Positions 54,874-62,989 of a stretch of 64,000 bases of DNA are shown piece after piece (the first letter of the stretch is position 1; every line of letters begins with the position of its first letter). Below the pieces are notes generated by a model, which saw only the letters and a list, made by a program, of their open reading frames with translations, made no database searches and was not told the DNA's origin. The stretch is from an uncultured bacterium (GTDB taxonomy: Bacteria; Verrucomicrobiota; Kiritimatiellia; RFP12; UBA1067). The stretch lies in contig CACZAK010000018.1 of assembly GCA_902779075.1 (NCBI GenBank), positions 1 to 64,000 of the forward strand, in the 5' to 3' direction. A program made the position numbers and the translations under genes.

Positions 54874-57742
54874 TCGCCTTCCGTGCCGGACGGAACACCA
54901 TCCACAGGCACCAGAGGTCGAGGAGAAGCGCAACCACCGTCCACACGCCGAACCCGCCGCCCGACATGAGCACGCCGAGCTGGTAGACCGACAGGGCGAG
55001 CATGTAGCCGACGAGCAGCTGGAAACCCACCGCGAACCAGCCCCACGCCTTCGACCCCATCTCGCGGAACGTCACGGCGATCGCCACCATGCACGGCGGC
55101 ACGAAGAGGTTGAACAGCATGAACGACATCGCCGCCAGTTTCGGGAAGTCGCTGAACGAGGCGAACAGCCACCTGACGTGCATGGCCGTCGCGTCGCCTG
55201 GCATGTTCGCCGACACAAGCCCCAACGTGGCCGTGGCCTGTTCCTTCGCGATTTCGGCCGAGACCGACGCCGCCGCGCCCTGCCACGATCCAAAACCAAG
55301 CGGCGAGAAGAGCCACGCGATCCATCCGCCGACAGTCGCGAGGATCGACTTGTCGATCTCCTCGTCGCCGAGAAGCGACAGCGAGAAGTCGAAGTGCATG
55401 ATGAACCAGAGGAACACGCACGCCGGGAAGATGATGAGCCCCGCCTTCAATATGTAGCCCCTCACGCGCGTCCACGTATTCCGCCAGATGCCCGTCACCG
55501 TCGGCATGTGGTAGGCCGGCAGCTCCATCACGAACGGCGCCGCCTCGCCGGCGAAGAACCGCGATTTCTTGAGCGCGATGCCGCCCAGCACGATGATGGC
55601 GATGCCGATCACGTCCATCAGCGGCGCCACATACCACATGTCGCGGAAGAATAGCGCCGCGAACCGCTCGCTTTCGATCGTCCGCGCCGCCATCACGGCG
55701 GGCACGCCGCAGCCCTTACCCACGATCATCGGGATGAACGACTTGCCACTCAGTCCGAACTTCCGGAAGATGCGGTCCATGATGAACGCCACGCGCGCCA
55801 TGTAGCCGCAGTCCTCGAGGAACGCAAGGAACAGAAACACGATGGCGATCACCGGCACGAAACCGAGAACCGTCGCGACGCCGCCCCACGCGCCGTCCAC
55901 GACGAGGCTCTTCACCGTCTCGCCCACGCCCATCCTGTCCATGGCGTCGCCCAGAAGCGAGGTGACCCCAGGCACGAACACGCCGTAGTCCGAAGGATCG
56001 ACCTCCGGAACGCCCTTGGACGCCTTGTACATCGCGTAGTCGCACTTCCACGTCGCCGCGTGTCCGCAGCACGCGCAATCGCCCGGGGCTTTGCCGTTCG
56101 CCGCAACGACCGCAGGGACAAGCGAGTCGTCCAACTCCTCAAACTCGGACTCCTCGAAGAGCGTTTTGGGAATGTACGTCTTGCCGTCCTTCTTGGCGGC
56201 GGCGCGGGCGGCGGCGGAATCCGTGCGCCACTTCCTCTCAGCCTTGTCGTTGAATTCCGCAAGCGCCTTCTCGTATGAGCCCTTGCCATGCTTCGCCTCG
56301 TAGGCTTCGATGTACGCTTCGCGCCACTTTGCGACCTTTGCGCAGTGTTCGCAGGACTCCTTGGCTTCGCCCTCGTCGTTCTTGCAGTCGTCGCAGAGAT
56401 GGTCCTTGTCGGTCTCGCGCCTGAGCGAACACTCCCCGGAGGCATGTTCGCACTTCTCGACCTTGACGAGGCCGTCCTTGCCGACGGAGACGACGCCCTC
56501 AACCGGCTCGCCGGTCTCCTCGTCGTCATCGAGCTTCACCTCGGCGGTGACGGTCGCCGCAAGTTTCTCGTCGATCTTGGCGTCGCCCAGCTCCTTCATC
56601 TCCTCGAAGCCGTCCTTGCCCTTGTTGGCCTCGTTGTACGCCTCGACGTATGCCGCCTCCCACGCCTCCACGTTCTTCCCGTGCGGGGCGTAGAACTCCT
56701 GCGCGGCCTCGTAGTCCATGTCCTTGTAGGCGCCGTCCTTTCGACACTCGTGCGAAGTAAACGGAAGATGCCAGCCGTCCTCGCCCAGGAACTGGTCGTT
56801 CGCCCAGTCGGTGAGGAGCGTGCCCGGGCCGTTGTCGGACACGGCAAGCCACCACATGGCGCTGAGGGAGAGGATGAAGATCGGAAGCGCCAGAATGCGG
56901 TGCGTCACGATCTTGTCGATCTTGTCCGAAAGAGAAGTAGACGCCCTGCGCGGAGAGCGCTTGAGGACGGTGCCGACGATGCCCTGGATGTAGTTGTAGC
57001 GCTGCGTGGTGATGATGGACTCCGCGTCGTCGTCCATCTCCTTTTCGCAGTCCTTGATGTGTTCTTCGACGTGCGCAAGGATGTCCGCCGGCACGCCCAG
57101 CGTCTCAATCGCCTTCGCGTCCCGCTCGAACACCTTGATCGCCGCCCAGCGGCTCGTGGCTTTCTCGACCTTGCCGTGCAGCGATTCCTCGATGTGCGCG
57201 AGCGCGTGCTCAACCGAACCTGTGAACACATGCGGTCTCTCGCCCTTCGCGCCCTTCTTCGCCTCGGTAACTACAAGTTCCGCCGCCGCCTTGGTGCCCT
57301 CGCCCTTCAGGGCCGATATTTCAACTACTGGACATCCGAGCGTCTTCGAGAGCTTCGCCGCGTCGATCTTGTCGCCGTTCTTCTTCACGACGTCCATCAT
57401 GTTCACCGCCACGACCATCGGCAGCCCCAGCTCCAGCAACTGCGTGGTCAGGTAGAGATTGCGCTCCAGATTGGAGCCGTCCACGATGTTGAGGATCACG
57501 TCAGGTGACTCGGTAACGAGGTAGTTCCGCGCCACGACCTCCTCGAGTGAATAGGGTGAGAGCGAATAGATGCCGGGAAGGTCCTGGATCACCACGTCGC
57601 GCGATCCCCTCAACTTACCGTCCTTCTTCTCCACCGTCACGCCGGGCCAGTTGCCGACGTACTGGTCGGACCCCGTAAGGTCGTTGAAGAGCGTCGTCTT
57701 GCCGCAGTTCGGGTTTCCCGCGAGCGCTATCTTGACTGCCAT
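54857..57742 (-). CDS. feoB: Ferrous iron transporter B with a large Cys-rich insertion
   Basis: 961 aa against a usual 700-830. The GTPase domain is complete: GNPNCGKTTLFNDLTG (G1), DLPGIYSLSPYS (G3), NMMD (G4), a GDI-like helical region to about 270. The first membrane helix is near 280-300 (ILALPIFILSLSAMWWLAV). Between it and the next gate region (GDAMDRMGVGETVKSLVVDGAWGGVATVLGFVPV, near 595) about 280 residues are inserted: two related ~35-residue helices (near 355 and 472, WEAAYVEAYNEA and WREAYIEAYEAK) and cysteine clusters near 430, 455 and 555. The membrane core with FIPMIVGKGCGVPAVMAARTIE is normal. By topology the insert should face the periplasm and may bind or sense metal. Confidence 0.93.
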   Translation of the reverse strand: MAVKIALAGNPNCGKTTLFNDLTGSDQYVGNWPGVTVEKKDGKLRGSRDVVIQDLPGIYSLSPYSLEEVVARNYLVTESPDVILNIVDGSNLERNLYLTTQLLELGLPMVVAVNMMDVVKKNGDKIDAAKLSKTLGCPVVEISALKGEGTKAAAELVVTEAKKGAKGERPHVFTGSVEHALAHIEESLHGKVEKATSRWAAIKVFERDAKAIETLGVPADILAHVEEHIKDCEKEMDDDAESIITTQRYNYIQGIVGTVLKRSPRRASTSLSDKIDKIVTHRILALPIFILSLSAMWWLAVSDNGPGTLLTDWANDQFLGEDGWHLPFTSHECRKDGAYKDMDYEAAQEFYAPHGKNVEAWEAAYVEAYNEANKGKDGFEEMKELGDAKIDEKLAATVTAEVKLDDDEETGEPVEGVVSVGKDGLVKVEKCEHASGECSLRRETDKDHLCDDCKNDEGEAKESCEHCAKVAKWREAYIEAYEAKHGKGSYEKALAEFNDKAERKWRTDSAAARAAAKKDGKTYIPKTLFEESEFEELDDSLVPAVVAANGKAPGDCACCGHAATWKCDYAMYKASKGVPEVDPSDYGVFVPGVTSLLGDAMDRMGVGETVKSLVVDGAWGGVATVLGFVPVIAIVFLFLAFLEDCGYMARVAFIMDRIFRKFGLSGKSFIPMIVGKGCGVPAVMAARTIESERFAALFFRDMWYVAPLMDVIGIAIIVLGGIALKKSRFFAGEAAPFVMELPAYHMPTVTGIWRNTWTRVRGYILKAGLIIFPACVFLWFIMHFDFSLSLLGDEEIDKSILATVGGWIAWLFSPLGFGSWQGAAASVSAEIAKEQATATLGLVSANMPGDATAMHVRWLFASFSDFPKLAAMSFMLFNLFVPPCMVAIAVTFREMGSKAWGWFAVGFQLLVGYMLALSVYQLGVLMSGGGFGVWTVVALLLDLWCLWMVFRPARKANDVRR

Positions 57743-57835
57743 ATCCTTTTCTCCTTTTCCTGTGTGCGGACGCCGCGCCTCGTGTTAGACATGTTGAAAC
57801 TAATTAGACGAGGCAAACTGAATCCGCAAAAAAAA

Positions 57836-58054
57836 TCACGCGACTTCGATGGCGGCGGCCTCGTCCTTGCGGATTGACAGCTCGTAGCCGCGCACGTTCA
57901 GTTCAATGGGGTCGCCCAGCGGGGCGATCTTGCGGACGGTCACCTCGGTTCCCTTGGTGAGGCCCATGTCCATGATCCGGCGCTTCGCGGCGCCGTCCCC
58001 GCGCAGACGGGCGATCGTCGCCGTCTGTCCGGGCTTGATTTCATCCAGAGTCAT
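57836..58054 (-). CDS. feoA: FeoA-type SH3-like protein
   Basis: 72 aa, one FeoA domain: MTLDEIKPGQTATIARLRGDGAAKRRIMDMGLTKGTEVTV, then APLGDPIELNVRGYELSIRKDEA. It is a small cytoplasmic partner of FeoB. It lies 93 bp upstream of feoB, and a second FeoA gene lies 19 bp before it. Confidence 0.93.
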   Translation of the reverse strand: MTLDEIKPGQTATIARLRGDGAAKRRIMDMGLTKGTEVTVRKIAPLGDPIELNVRGYELSIRKDEAAAIEVA

Positions 58055-58073
58055 TTCTTATAAACCTTTCTCG

Positions 58074-58283
58074 TTAAACAAGTATCCGCATGGCAAGGTC
58101 TTGATCCACCGCCACGCGCGAGTCGCACACGCCAAGGATGTAGTTCCCGGCGGAGTGCGCGATCACCGTCACCTCGGCCCCTTCGACGAAACCCATCGTC
58201 GCTAGGCGTTTCCTGGCGACGTCGTTGCCCTTCACCATCTTTACGCGGTGCCGGCTTCCGATTGACATCATTGCGATTGGCAT
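58074..58283 (-). CDS. Second FeoA-type protein, first gene of the feo operon
   Basis: 69 aa: MSIGSRHRVKMVKGNDVARKRLATMGFVEGAEVTVIAHSAGNYILGVCDSRVAVDQDLAMRILV, the FeoA fold with the RKRLATMGFVEG turn. Paired FeoA genes before FeoB are common in anaerobes. Start at ATG 58283 with GGAG 11 nt upstream; ATG at 58271 or 58268 is possible. A short ACGCCC/GGGCGT hairpin (58300-58318) stands next to the ribosome site. Confidence 0.88.
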   Translation of the reverse strand: MPIAMMSIGSRHRVKMVKGNDVARKRLATMGFVEGAEVTVIAHSAGNYILGVCDSRVAVDQDLAMRILV

Positions 58284-58321
58284 TTTATTTTCTTCTCCTA
58301 CGCCCCTTCTTAGGGCGTCGC

Positions 58322-58355
58322 AAGTTAGTTTACCATAACTAACTTACGGACGCAA
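58322..58355 (-). promoter_or_regulatory. feo promoter with embedded DtxR/IdeR-like operator
   Basis: The 9-bp arms AAGTTAGTT (58322-58330) and AACTAACTT (58337-58345) flank six bases, the layout and TTAG/CTAA edges of DtxR/IdeR-type iron boxes. The minus-strand promoter TTGCGT (58355-58350), 17 bp, TGG-TAAACT (-10 at 58332-58327) is covered by it, so an iron-loaded repressor bound here would block transcription of feoA-feoA-feoB-Cys-rich gene. Regulator identity is inferred. Confidence 0.6.
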
Positions 58356-58386
58356 GCGGATTTTTAGAAAAAGTTTGGAAGGCCAG

Positions 58387-59241
58387 TCAGTCCGCCACGC
58401 GGTTCATCCACACGCCCATCGCGACGATCATGGCGATGCCTAGCCAGCTGAAGGCGTCAGGGACCTGTCCGAACACGAGAAAACCGAGTACGGCGGCGAA
58501 GGCGACGTTCGCGTAGTCGTACACGGCGAGTTCGCGGGGACGCGCCAGACGGTATGCCGCAGTGATTCCAAATTGCCCTACCGTTGCCGAGATGCCCGCG
58601 CCAAGCAATATCGCGACCTGCGCGGACGTCATGGGCTGGTAGCCGAAAATCATGAACGGTAGCGAGGCGAGCGTGGAGAACGCGCTGAAGAAGAGGACGA
58701 TGAAACTCGGCTCCACGCCGAGGCGTCCGAGATGACGGATGCAGGCGTACGCCCCGCCCGCCGCCACGCCACCGACGAGTCCCGCAAGAGCGGGCCATGT
58801 GGAGCCGGACGCGAATGCGAAACCGGGCTTCACCACGAACATCGCGCCGACGAACGCGCCCGCTATCGCCAGCCCCTGGCGCATCCGCACACGTTCGCCG
58901 AGGAACAGCCACGCGCAGGCCACGGCGGAAAACGGCGAGAGCTTGTTTAGCATGCAGGCGTCCCCCAGCGGAATGTTGCTTAGGGCGTAGAAGTTGCCGA
59001 AGATGCCGACCGTCCCAAGAATGGAGCGCCACACGAGCGGCCCCCAGGGTGAAGCGGCAGGAGTGCCGCTTCCCCGAAATGCGGCTTCACCTCGGGGAAG
59101 CGGCGCTCTCGCCGCTTCCCGCCACTTCAACGCGAACAGCGCGCCCGCCACGAACATGGCAACGAGGTTCCGGAAGAAGCTCTTCTGGAAAGGCGACACC
59201 GCCCCGCCGAAATCATCGGCGAGGCGGACGAACATCCCCAT
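58387..59241 (-). CDS. EamA/DMT-family membrane transporter, start unclear
   Basis: Ten-helix drug/metabolite transporter: the second EamA half includes WPALAGLVGGVAAGGAYACIRHLGRL and ATVGQFGITAAYRLARPRELAVYDYANVAFAAVLGFLVFGQVP, typical of RarD/YdcZ relatives. Family-like sequence continues in frame upstream of ATG 59241 (KAKGILCLLASALAFAT, to about 59295), giving the first helix, but that stretch holds no ATG, GTG or TTG before the tpiA stop at 59309. The true start may be a rare codon after AAGGA at about 59305, or a base is altered. Residues encoded at 59051-59121 come from an inverted pair of palindromic repeats (REAARAPLPRGEAAFRGSG). Confidence 0.8.
   Translation of the reverse strand: MGMFVRLADDFGGAVSPFQKSFFRNLVAMFVAGALFALKWREAARAPLPRGEAAFRGSGTPAASPWGPLVWRSILGTVGIFGNFYALSNIPLGDACMLNKLSPFSAVACAWLFLGERVRMRQGLAIAGAFVGAMFVVKPGFAFASGSTWPALAGLVGGVAAGGAYACIRHLGRLGVEPSFIVLFFSAFSTLASLPFMIFGYQPMTSAQVAILLGAGISATVGQFGITAAYRLARPRELAVYDYANVAFAAVLGFLVFGQVPDAFSWLGIAMIVAMGVWMNRVAD
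59051..59121. repeat. Palindromic family C, second inverted pair, intragenic
   Basis: Copies at 59051-59078 (GAAGCGGC-AGGAGT-GCCGCTTC then CCCGAA) and 59092-59121 in opposite orientation, 13 bp apart, within the EamA gene in a loop between helices. Compare 54585-54662. Confidence 0.7.
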
Positions 59242-59308
59242 TGTCGCGAAGGCAAGCGCCGACGCAAGCAGACAGAGGATGCCTTTGGCTTTATCGGTCG
59301 TAGGGTCC

Positions 59309-60073
59309 TTACTTGGCGGCAGCGGCCGCGGCGATGATCCCCGCGAAGCTGTCCGCCTTGAGCGCGGCGCCTCCGATGAGGCCGCCGTCGATGTCCTTCT
59401 GCGCGAGCAGCTCGGCCGCATTGCCGGGCTTCATCGAGCCGCCGTACTGGATGCGCACCGCATCGGCCGCGTCCACGCCCACGAGCTCGCCGAGCGTCTT
59501 GCGGATGAGGGCGTGCACTTCCTGCGCCTGCTCCGGCGAGGCCGTGCGTCCGGTGCCGATCGCCCACACTGGCTCGTACGCGATCACGAGGTTCGCTGAG
59601 TCGGCGGCGGAAAGGCCCTTGAGGCCCTCCTTCATCTGACGCACGATCACTTCCTCGACCTTGCCCGCATCGCGCTCGGCGAGCGTCTCGCCCACGCACA
59701 CGATGGCCGTGAGGCCGGCCTTGATGACGGCGATCGCGCGCTTGTTGACCGTCTCGTCCGTCTCCGCGAAGTACTGGCGGCGCTCGGAGTGGCCGATGAT
59801 CACGTACTTCACGCCCGCGTCAACGAGCATGCCCGTGGAGATTTCGCCCGTGTAGGCGCCCGACGCTTCCCAGTGGGCGTTCTCGGCGCCCGGCTGGACC
59901 GCCGTGCCCGCGCACGCCGCGACGGCGGCGGGGATGTCGATGGCCGGCGTGCAGCACACGATATCCACGTTCGCGAAGTCCTTCGTCGCCTCGGCGATGC
60001 CCTTGACGAGGGCGGCCGTCTCGGACGGCTTGATGTTCATCTTCCAGTTGCCCGCAATGATTTTCTTGCGCAT
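59309..60073 (-). CDS. tpiA: Triosephosphate isomerase
   Basis: 254 aa, normal length. It interconverts dihydroxyacetone phosphate and glyceraldehyde 3-phosphate. Catalytic motifs: GNWKMN (Lys near 11), YVIIGHSERRQYF (His near 94), VIAYEPVWAIGTG (Glu near 166) and RIQYGGSMKPGNAAELL near 205. Start at ATG 60073 is supported by AAAGGAC upstream and family alignment. It may supply or use triose phosphate from the lsrF/dha genes nearby. The EamA frame begins within a few bases of its stop. Confidence 0.97.
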   Translation of the reverse strand: MRKKIIAGNWKMNIKPSETAALVKGIAEATKDFANVDIVCCTPAIDIPAAVAACAGTAVQPGAENAHWEASGAYTGEISTGMLVDAGVKYVIIGHSERRQYFAETDETVNKRAIAVIKAGLTAIVCVGETLAERDAGKVEEVIVRQMKEGLKGLSAADSANLVIAYEPVWAIGTGRTASPEQAQEVHALIRKTLGELVGVDAADAVRIQYGGSMKPGNAAELLAQKDIDGGLIGGAALKADSFAGIIAAAAAAK

Positions 60074-60122
60074 TTCTTTTTTGTCCTTTCGATTGAAGAC
60101 CTTTTCGTGGAAAACGGCGAAT

Positions 60123-60151
60123 AGTTTACCATTTTCCTGCCCCGACCGCAA
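60123..60151 (-). promoter_or_regulatory. Promoter of tpiA
   Basis: Minus strand TTGCGG (60151-60146), 17 bp, TAAACT (60128-60123) preceded by TGG. It is back to back with the rsmE promoter on the plus strand, 30 bp away. Confidence 0.65.
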
Positions 60152-60157
60152 CGGTTA

Positions 60158-60166
60158 TGATATAAT
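60158..60166 (+). promoter_or_regulatory. Extended -10 of rsmE, nearly leaderless
   Basis: TGA-TATAAT on the plus strand ends 6 nt before the ATG at 60173; no Shine-Dalgarno fits between. The -35 region is weak. Confidence 0.6.
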
Positions 60167-60172
60167 CTCTCC

Positions 60173-60907
60173 ATGCACAGGCTGCTTATACCAGAAAACT
60201 ACTTGTCCGGCGAGGCCATCGAGCTTCCGCCGGACGCCGCGCACCACCTGAAGGTGGTGCGCCCGCGCGCACGCGAGGAGATTGAGCTGTTCGACGGGCG
60301 CGGACACACCCGCCGCTGCAAGTGGGACGGCCGCCAGCTCGTCGCCGACGGACCCATTGCCACGTTTCCCGCCCCAAATTCCGCGCTCGTCCTGTTCGCG
60401 TGCGTCACGAAGGGAAGCCGCTGGGACTGGACGATTGAAAAGGCAGTGGAACTTGGTGCCACGCGCATCGTGCCCGTAATATCAGACCGCTGCATCGTGC
60501 GTCTTTCCCCTGCGGAACGCCCCGCCAAGGCCGACCGCTGGCGGCGAATCGCCGCAGACGCAGCGCGCCAGAGCGACGCAGTATGGCTGCCAGAAGTACT
60601 CGCGGCCGTCGACTTCAAGGACGCCTTGTCCCTCGTCAAGGATTGCGGACGCGTCTTCGCCGGAGCGTTATGCGATCCGCCGCCGATCTGGAACGAGGTC
60701 GCTGCCGCTGTGTCCAGCGATGCGCCCATTCCTTCGCTCGGCATATTCGTTGGACCAGAAGGCGACTTCACGCCCGATGAACTTCGCGCGCTTCTGGAAT
60801 TGGCCACGCCGGTCTCGTTCGGCCCCACGATCCTGCGCGCCGAGACGGCGGCCATATTCGGACTCTCCGTCCTCGCGGCGGCAAGGGGACGCACCCTCAC
60901 GCAGTAG
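60173..60907 (+). CDS. rsmE: 16S rRNA (uracil-1498-N3) methyltransferase
   Basis: 244 aa. N-terminal PUA-like part (HRLLIPENYLSGEAIELPPDAAHHLKVVRPRAREEIELFDGRG) and C-terminal SPOUT knot with FVGPEGDFTPDELRALL near 185 and SFGPTILRAETAAIFGLSVLAA near 215, which form the SAM site. It methylates U1498 of 16S rRNA. It is convergent with the glycosyltransferase gene and their ends overlap by 11 bp. Confidence 0.95.
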   Translation: MHRLLIPENYLSGEAIELPPDAAHHLKVVRPRAREEIELFDGRGHTRRCKWDGRQLVADGPIATFPAPNSALVLFACVTKGSRWDWTIEKAVELGATRIVPVISDRCIVRLSPAERPAKADRWRRIAADAARQSDAVWLPEVLAAVDFKDALSLVKDCGRVFAGALCDPPPIWNEVAAAVSSDAPIPSLGIFVGPEGDFTPDELRALLELATPVSFGPTILRAETAAIFGLSVLAAARGRTLTQ

Positions 60908-62063
60908 GTACAACGCTGGTTGCCCAATCAACGTATGCGGAATAGACGGCGTCCGCGTCGAAGACGCGCGCAAGCGAGAGCGCACCAGCGCGAAGCGCGG
61001 TGGCGTCCCGAGCACGAAGGTCCGCCACGGCTGCGCAGAGTGCATGCACGTTGCCAGTGGCGCATGTCACGCCGGCCCCGTGTTCGGCAAGGAGGCGCTC
61101 CGTCTCGCCGTGCAACGTGTTGACCACCGGCACCCCCGCCGCCACGTAGTCGGCGAGCTTGTAAGGCACGCCCACGCACGAATCGTCGAACATAGGCACG
61201 AGTCCCGCATCTGCCTGCGCGAGGAGCGAGTGCAGCTCCCCTTCGCCGAGGTAGCCGTGGAAGCGGATGCGCGTACAGCCCGACGCACGCGTGCGCAGCG
61301 CCGCCTCCTTCGGACCCGCCCCCGCGAGGTCAAGTTCCACGTCGGGCATTTCCCGCACTGCGTCGATCACCGTCTCAAGATCGTAGCTCGCCCCCATCGT
61401 CCCCACATACACGAGACGAAACGGTTCTGAGAAAACAGGTCTGACCTGTTTTCTCAATACAGGCGGCGAAAGTTCGATGCCGTGGTAGGCCAAGTGCATC
61501 GGCGACTGCGCGCCGTACGACTTCGCAAGATCGAGGTAACGCGCCGCAACGGCGCTCACTCCCTGTGCGGAACGGTAGATGCGCCGCGCACGCGCACGCA
61601 GGGGTGCAAGCATCCAGCGCGGCACCACGCGTTCGAAGTTCTCGGGCCACGCGTCCATAACATCCACTACGAACGCGATCCCGCGCGCACGGCAGAACGC
61701 GGCGAGCGCGGAGGCGGAGGCGATCGGCGGCATGGAGGCGACCACAAGATCGGGACTCTGCGGCTCAAGCTCGGCGAGCGTACGGAGATTGCGCGCGAAC
61801 GCGCGGTGAGAGATGATGCGCCGCAGGCACACGTTGCGCGGATACGGCGGCGTGGGCACGAGCACGAGGCGGAAGCCATCCCCTTCCCAGCGCGCGCCGG
61901 ACGCAAGCGCGCGCGGTGCCTTCTTTGCATGTGAAAAATCACTCGACCACAGCGTCACGTTGTGACCCGCCCGCGCGAAAGCGCGCGCCATCAGCCAGTA
62001 ACGCTGTGGACGCGCGCCTTCAGGCGGCAGATTGTCAAATGGGTTGGCAATCCAGACGTTCAT
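60897..62063 (-). CDS. Glycosyltransferase family 4-type protein
   Basis: 388 aa with GT-B fold. N-terminal domain: NVWIANPFDNLPPEGARPQRYWLMARAFARAGHNVTLWSSDFSH, then DVMDAWPENFERVVP; C-terminal domain: RLVYVGTMGASYDLETVIDAVREMPDVELDLAGAGP and SCVGVPYKLADYVAAGVPVVNTL, the nucleotide-sugar site. It is likely to work in envelope polysaccharide or glycan assembly, in the cytoplasm. Start at ATG 62063 (GAGGG upstream); the frame to 62312 overlaps lsrF. A 29-bp perfect palindrome lies in the linker between the two domains. Confidence 0.9.
   Translation of the reverse strand: MNVWIANPFDNLPPEGARPQRYWLMARAFARAGHNVTLWSSDFSHAKKAPRALASGARWEGDGFRLVLVPTPPYPRNVCLRRIISHRAFARNLRTLAELEPQSPDLVVASMPPIASASALAAFCRARGIAFVVDVMDAWPENFERVVPRWMLAPLRARARRIYRSAQGVSAVAARYLDLAKSYGAQSPMHLAYHGIELSPPVLRKQVRPVFSEPFRLVYVGTMGASYDLETVIDAVREMPDVELDLAGAGPKEAALRTRASGCTRIRFHGYLGEGELHSLLAQADAGLVPMFDDSCVGVPYKLADYVAAGVPVVNTLHGETERLLAEHGAGVTCATGNVHALCAAVADLRARDATALRAGALSLARVFDADAVYSAYVDWATSVVPTA
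61428..61456. repeat. Perfect 29-bp palindrome inside the glycosyltransferase gene
   Basis: Arms TGAGAAAACAGGTC and GACCTGTTTTCTCA around a single base. Its AT-rich arms contrast with the GC-rich gene. The gene reads through it as RKQVRPVFSE in the inter-domain linker, a place tolerant of insertion. Confidence 0.7.
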
Positions 62064-62089
62064 GCACGGCCCTCGCAAGGCCGGGACGG

Positions 62090-62962
62090 CTACTTCTCGT
62101 CGTTGTAGAGCTGGAAGGCGTCCTTCGCGCTGAGGCCCTGGTGGACGACGGCGGAGATCGCCTTCATCATCGCGAGGGGCTTCTCGCTCTGGAACACGTT
62201 CCGGCCCATATCGACGCCGGCGGCGCCGGCCTGGATCGCCCGGTAGGCGAGTTCGAGGGCCTTCTCCTCGGGAAGCTTCTTGCCGCCTGCGATTACGATC
62301 GGCACCGGACACTGCGCAACAACGGTCTCAAAGCCCTCTTCCGTGTAGTAGGTCTTCACGAACGAGGCGCCATTCTCCGCGCACACGCGCGTCGCGAGAC
62401 GGAAGTAGCGCGCGTCGCGCGCCATGTCTTTGCCCACGGCCGTCACGCCGAGCACGGGGATGCCGTACTTCGCGCCCATATCGACGGTATGCACGAGGTT
62501 GTGCGTGGTGATCTGCTCGCTCGCCTTGTCGCCGCACGCCACCATCACCGCCATCGCGCTCACGTTGAGGCGGATCACGTCCTCCACGTCGTACACGCGG
62601 TTGAGGTTGAGGTCGGTGAGGATCGTCGTGCCGCCGTCGGAACGCAGGCACACGGGCTTGGACATCGACGGGGGGATCACGCTGCGGAGGATGCCGCGCG
62701 TGCACATGAGGCAGTCGGCATACTCGATGAGCGGGTTGATCGTGAGGTCCACGCGCTCAAGTCCGCTCGTCGGTCCCATGATGAAGCCATGGTCGCACGC
62801 GAGCATCACGGTGTGCCCGGTCTTCGGGTTGAAGATGCGCGCAAGGCGGTTCTTCACGCCCCAGCCCTGGTTCTCGTTGCCCTTGAGGAAGAACTGCTCG
62901 CTCTTCTGGGTCTTGTCGAGGCCGTAAGCGGCGGCCTCCTTGAAACCATCCATGTCTGCCAT
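62090..62962 (-). CDS. lsrF: LsrF-type thiolase/aldolase (3-hydroxy-5-phosphonooxypentane-2,4-dione thiolase family)
   Basis: 290 aa and very close to E. coli LsrF over its length: NRLARIFNPKTGHTVMLACDHGFIMGPTSGLERVDLTI, ADCLMCTRGILRSVIPP, GKDMARDARYFRLATRVCAENGASFVKTYYTEEGFE with the Schiff-base Lys near 201, and VPIVIAGGKKLPEEKALELAYRAI. In E. coli the enzyme splits the phosphorylated AI-2 product into acetyl-CoA and dihydroxyacetone phosphate. No lsrK, lsrG or AI-2 transporter is visible, and dhaK/dhaL stand directly upstream, so the substrate here may be a different ketose phosphate. GGAAG lies 5 nt before the ATG. Confidence 0.9.
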   Translation of the reverse strand: MADMDGFKEAAAYGLDKTQKSEQFFLKGNENQGWGVKNRLARIFNPKTGHTVMLACDHGFIMGPTSGLERVDLTINPLIEYADCLMCTRGILRSVIPPSMSKPVCLRSDGGTTILTDLNLNRVYDVEDVIRLNVSAMAVMVACGDKASEQITTHNLVHTVDMGAKYGIPVLGVTAVGKDMARDARYFRLATRVCAENGASFVKTYYTEEGFETVVAQCPVPIVIAGGKKLPEEKALELAYRAIQAGAAGVDMGRNVFQSEKPLAMMKAISAVVHQGLSAKDAFQLYNDEK

Positions 62963-62989
62963 ATAGACTTCCTTTTGCTATAGATTGCT

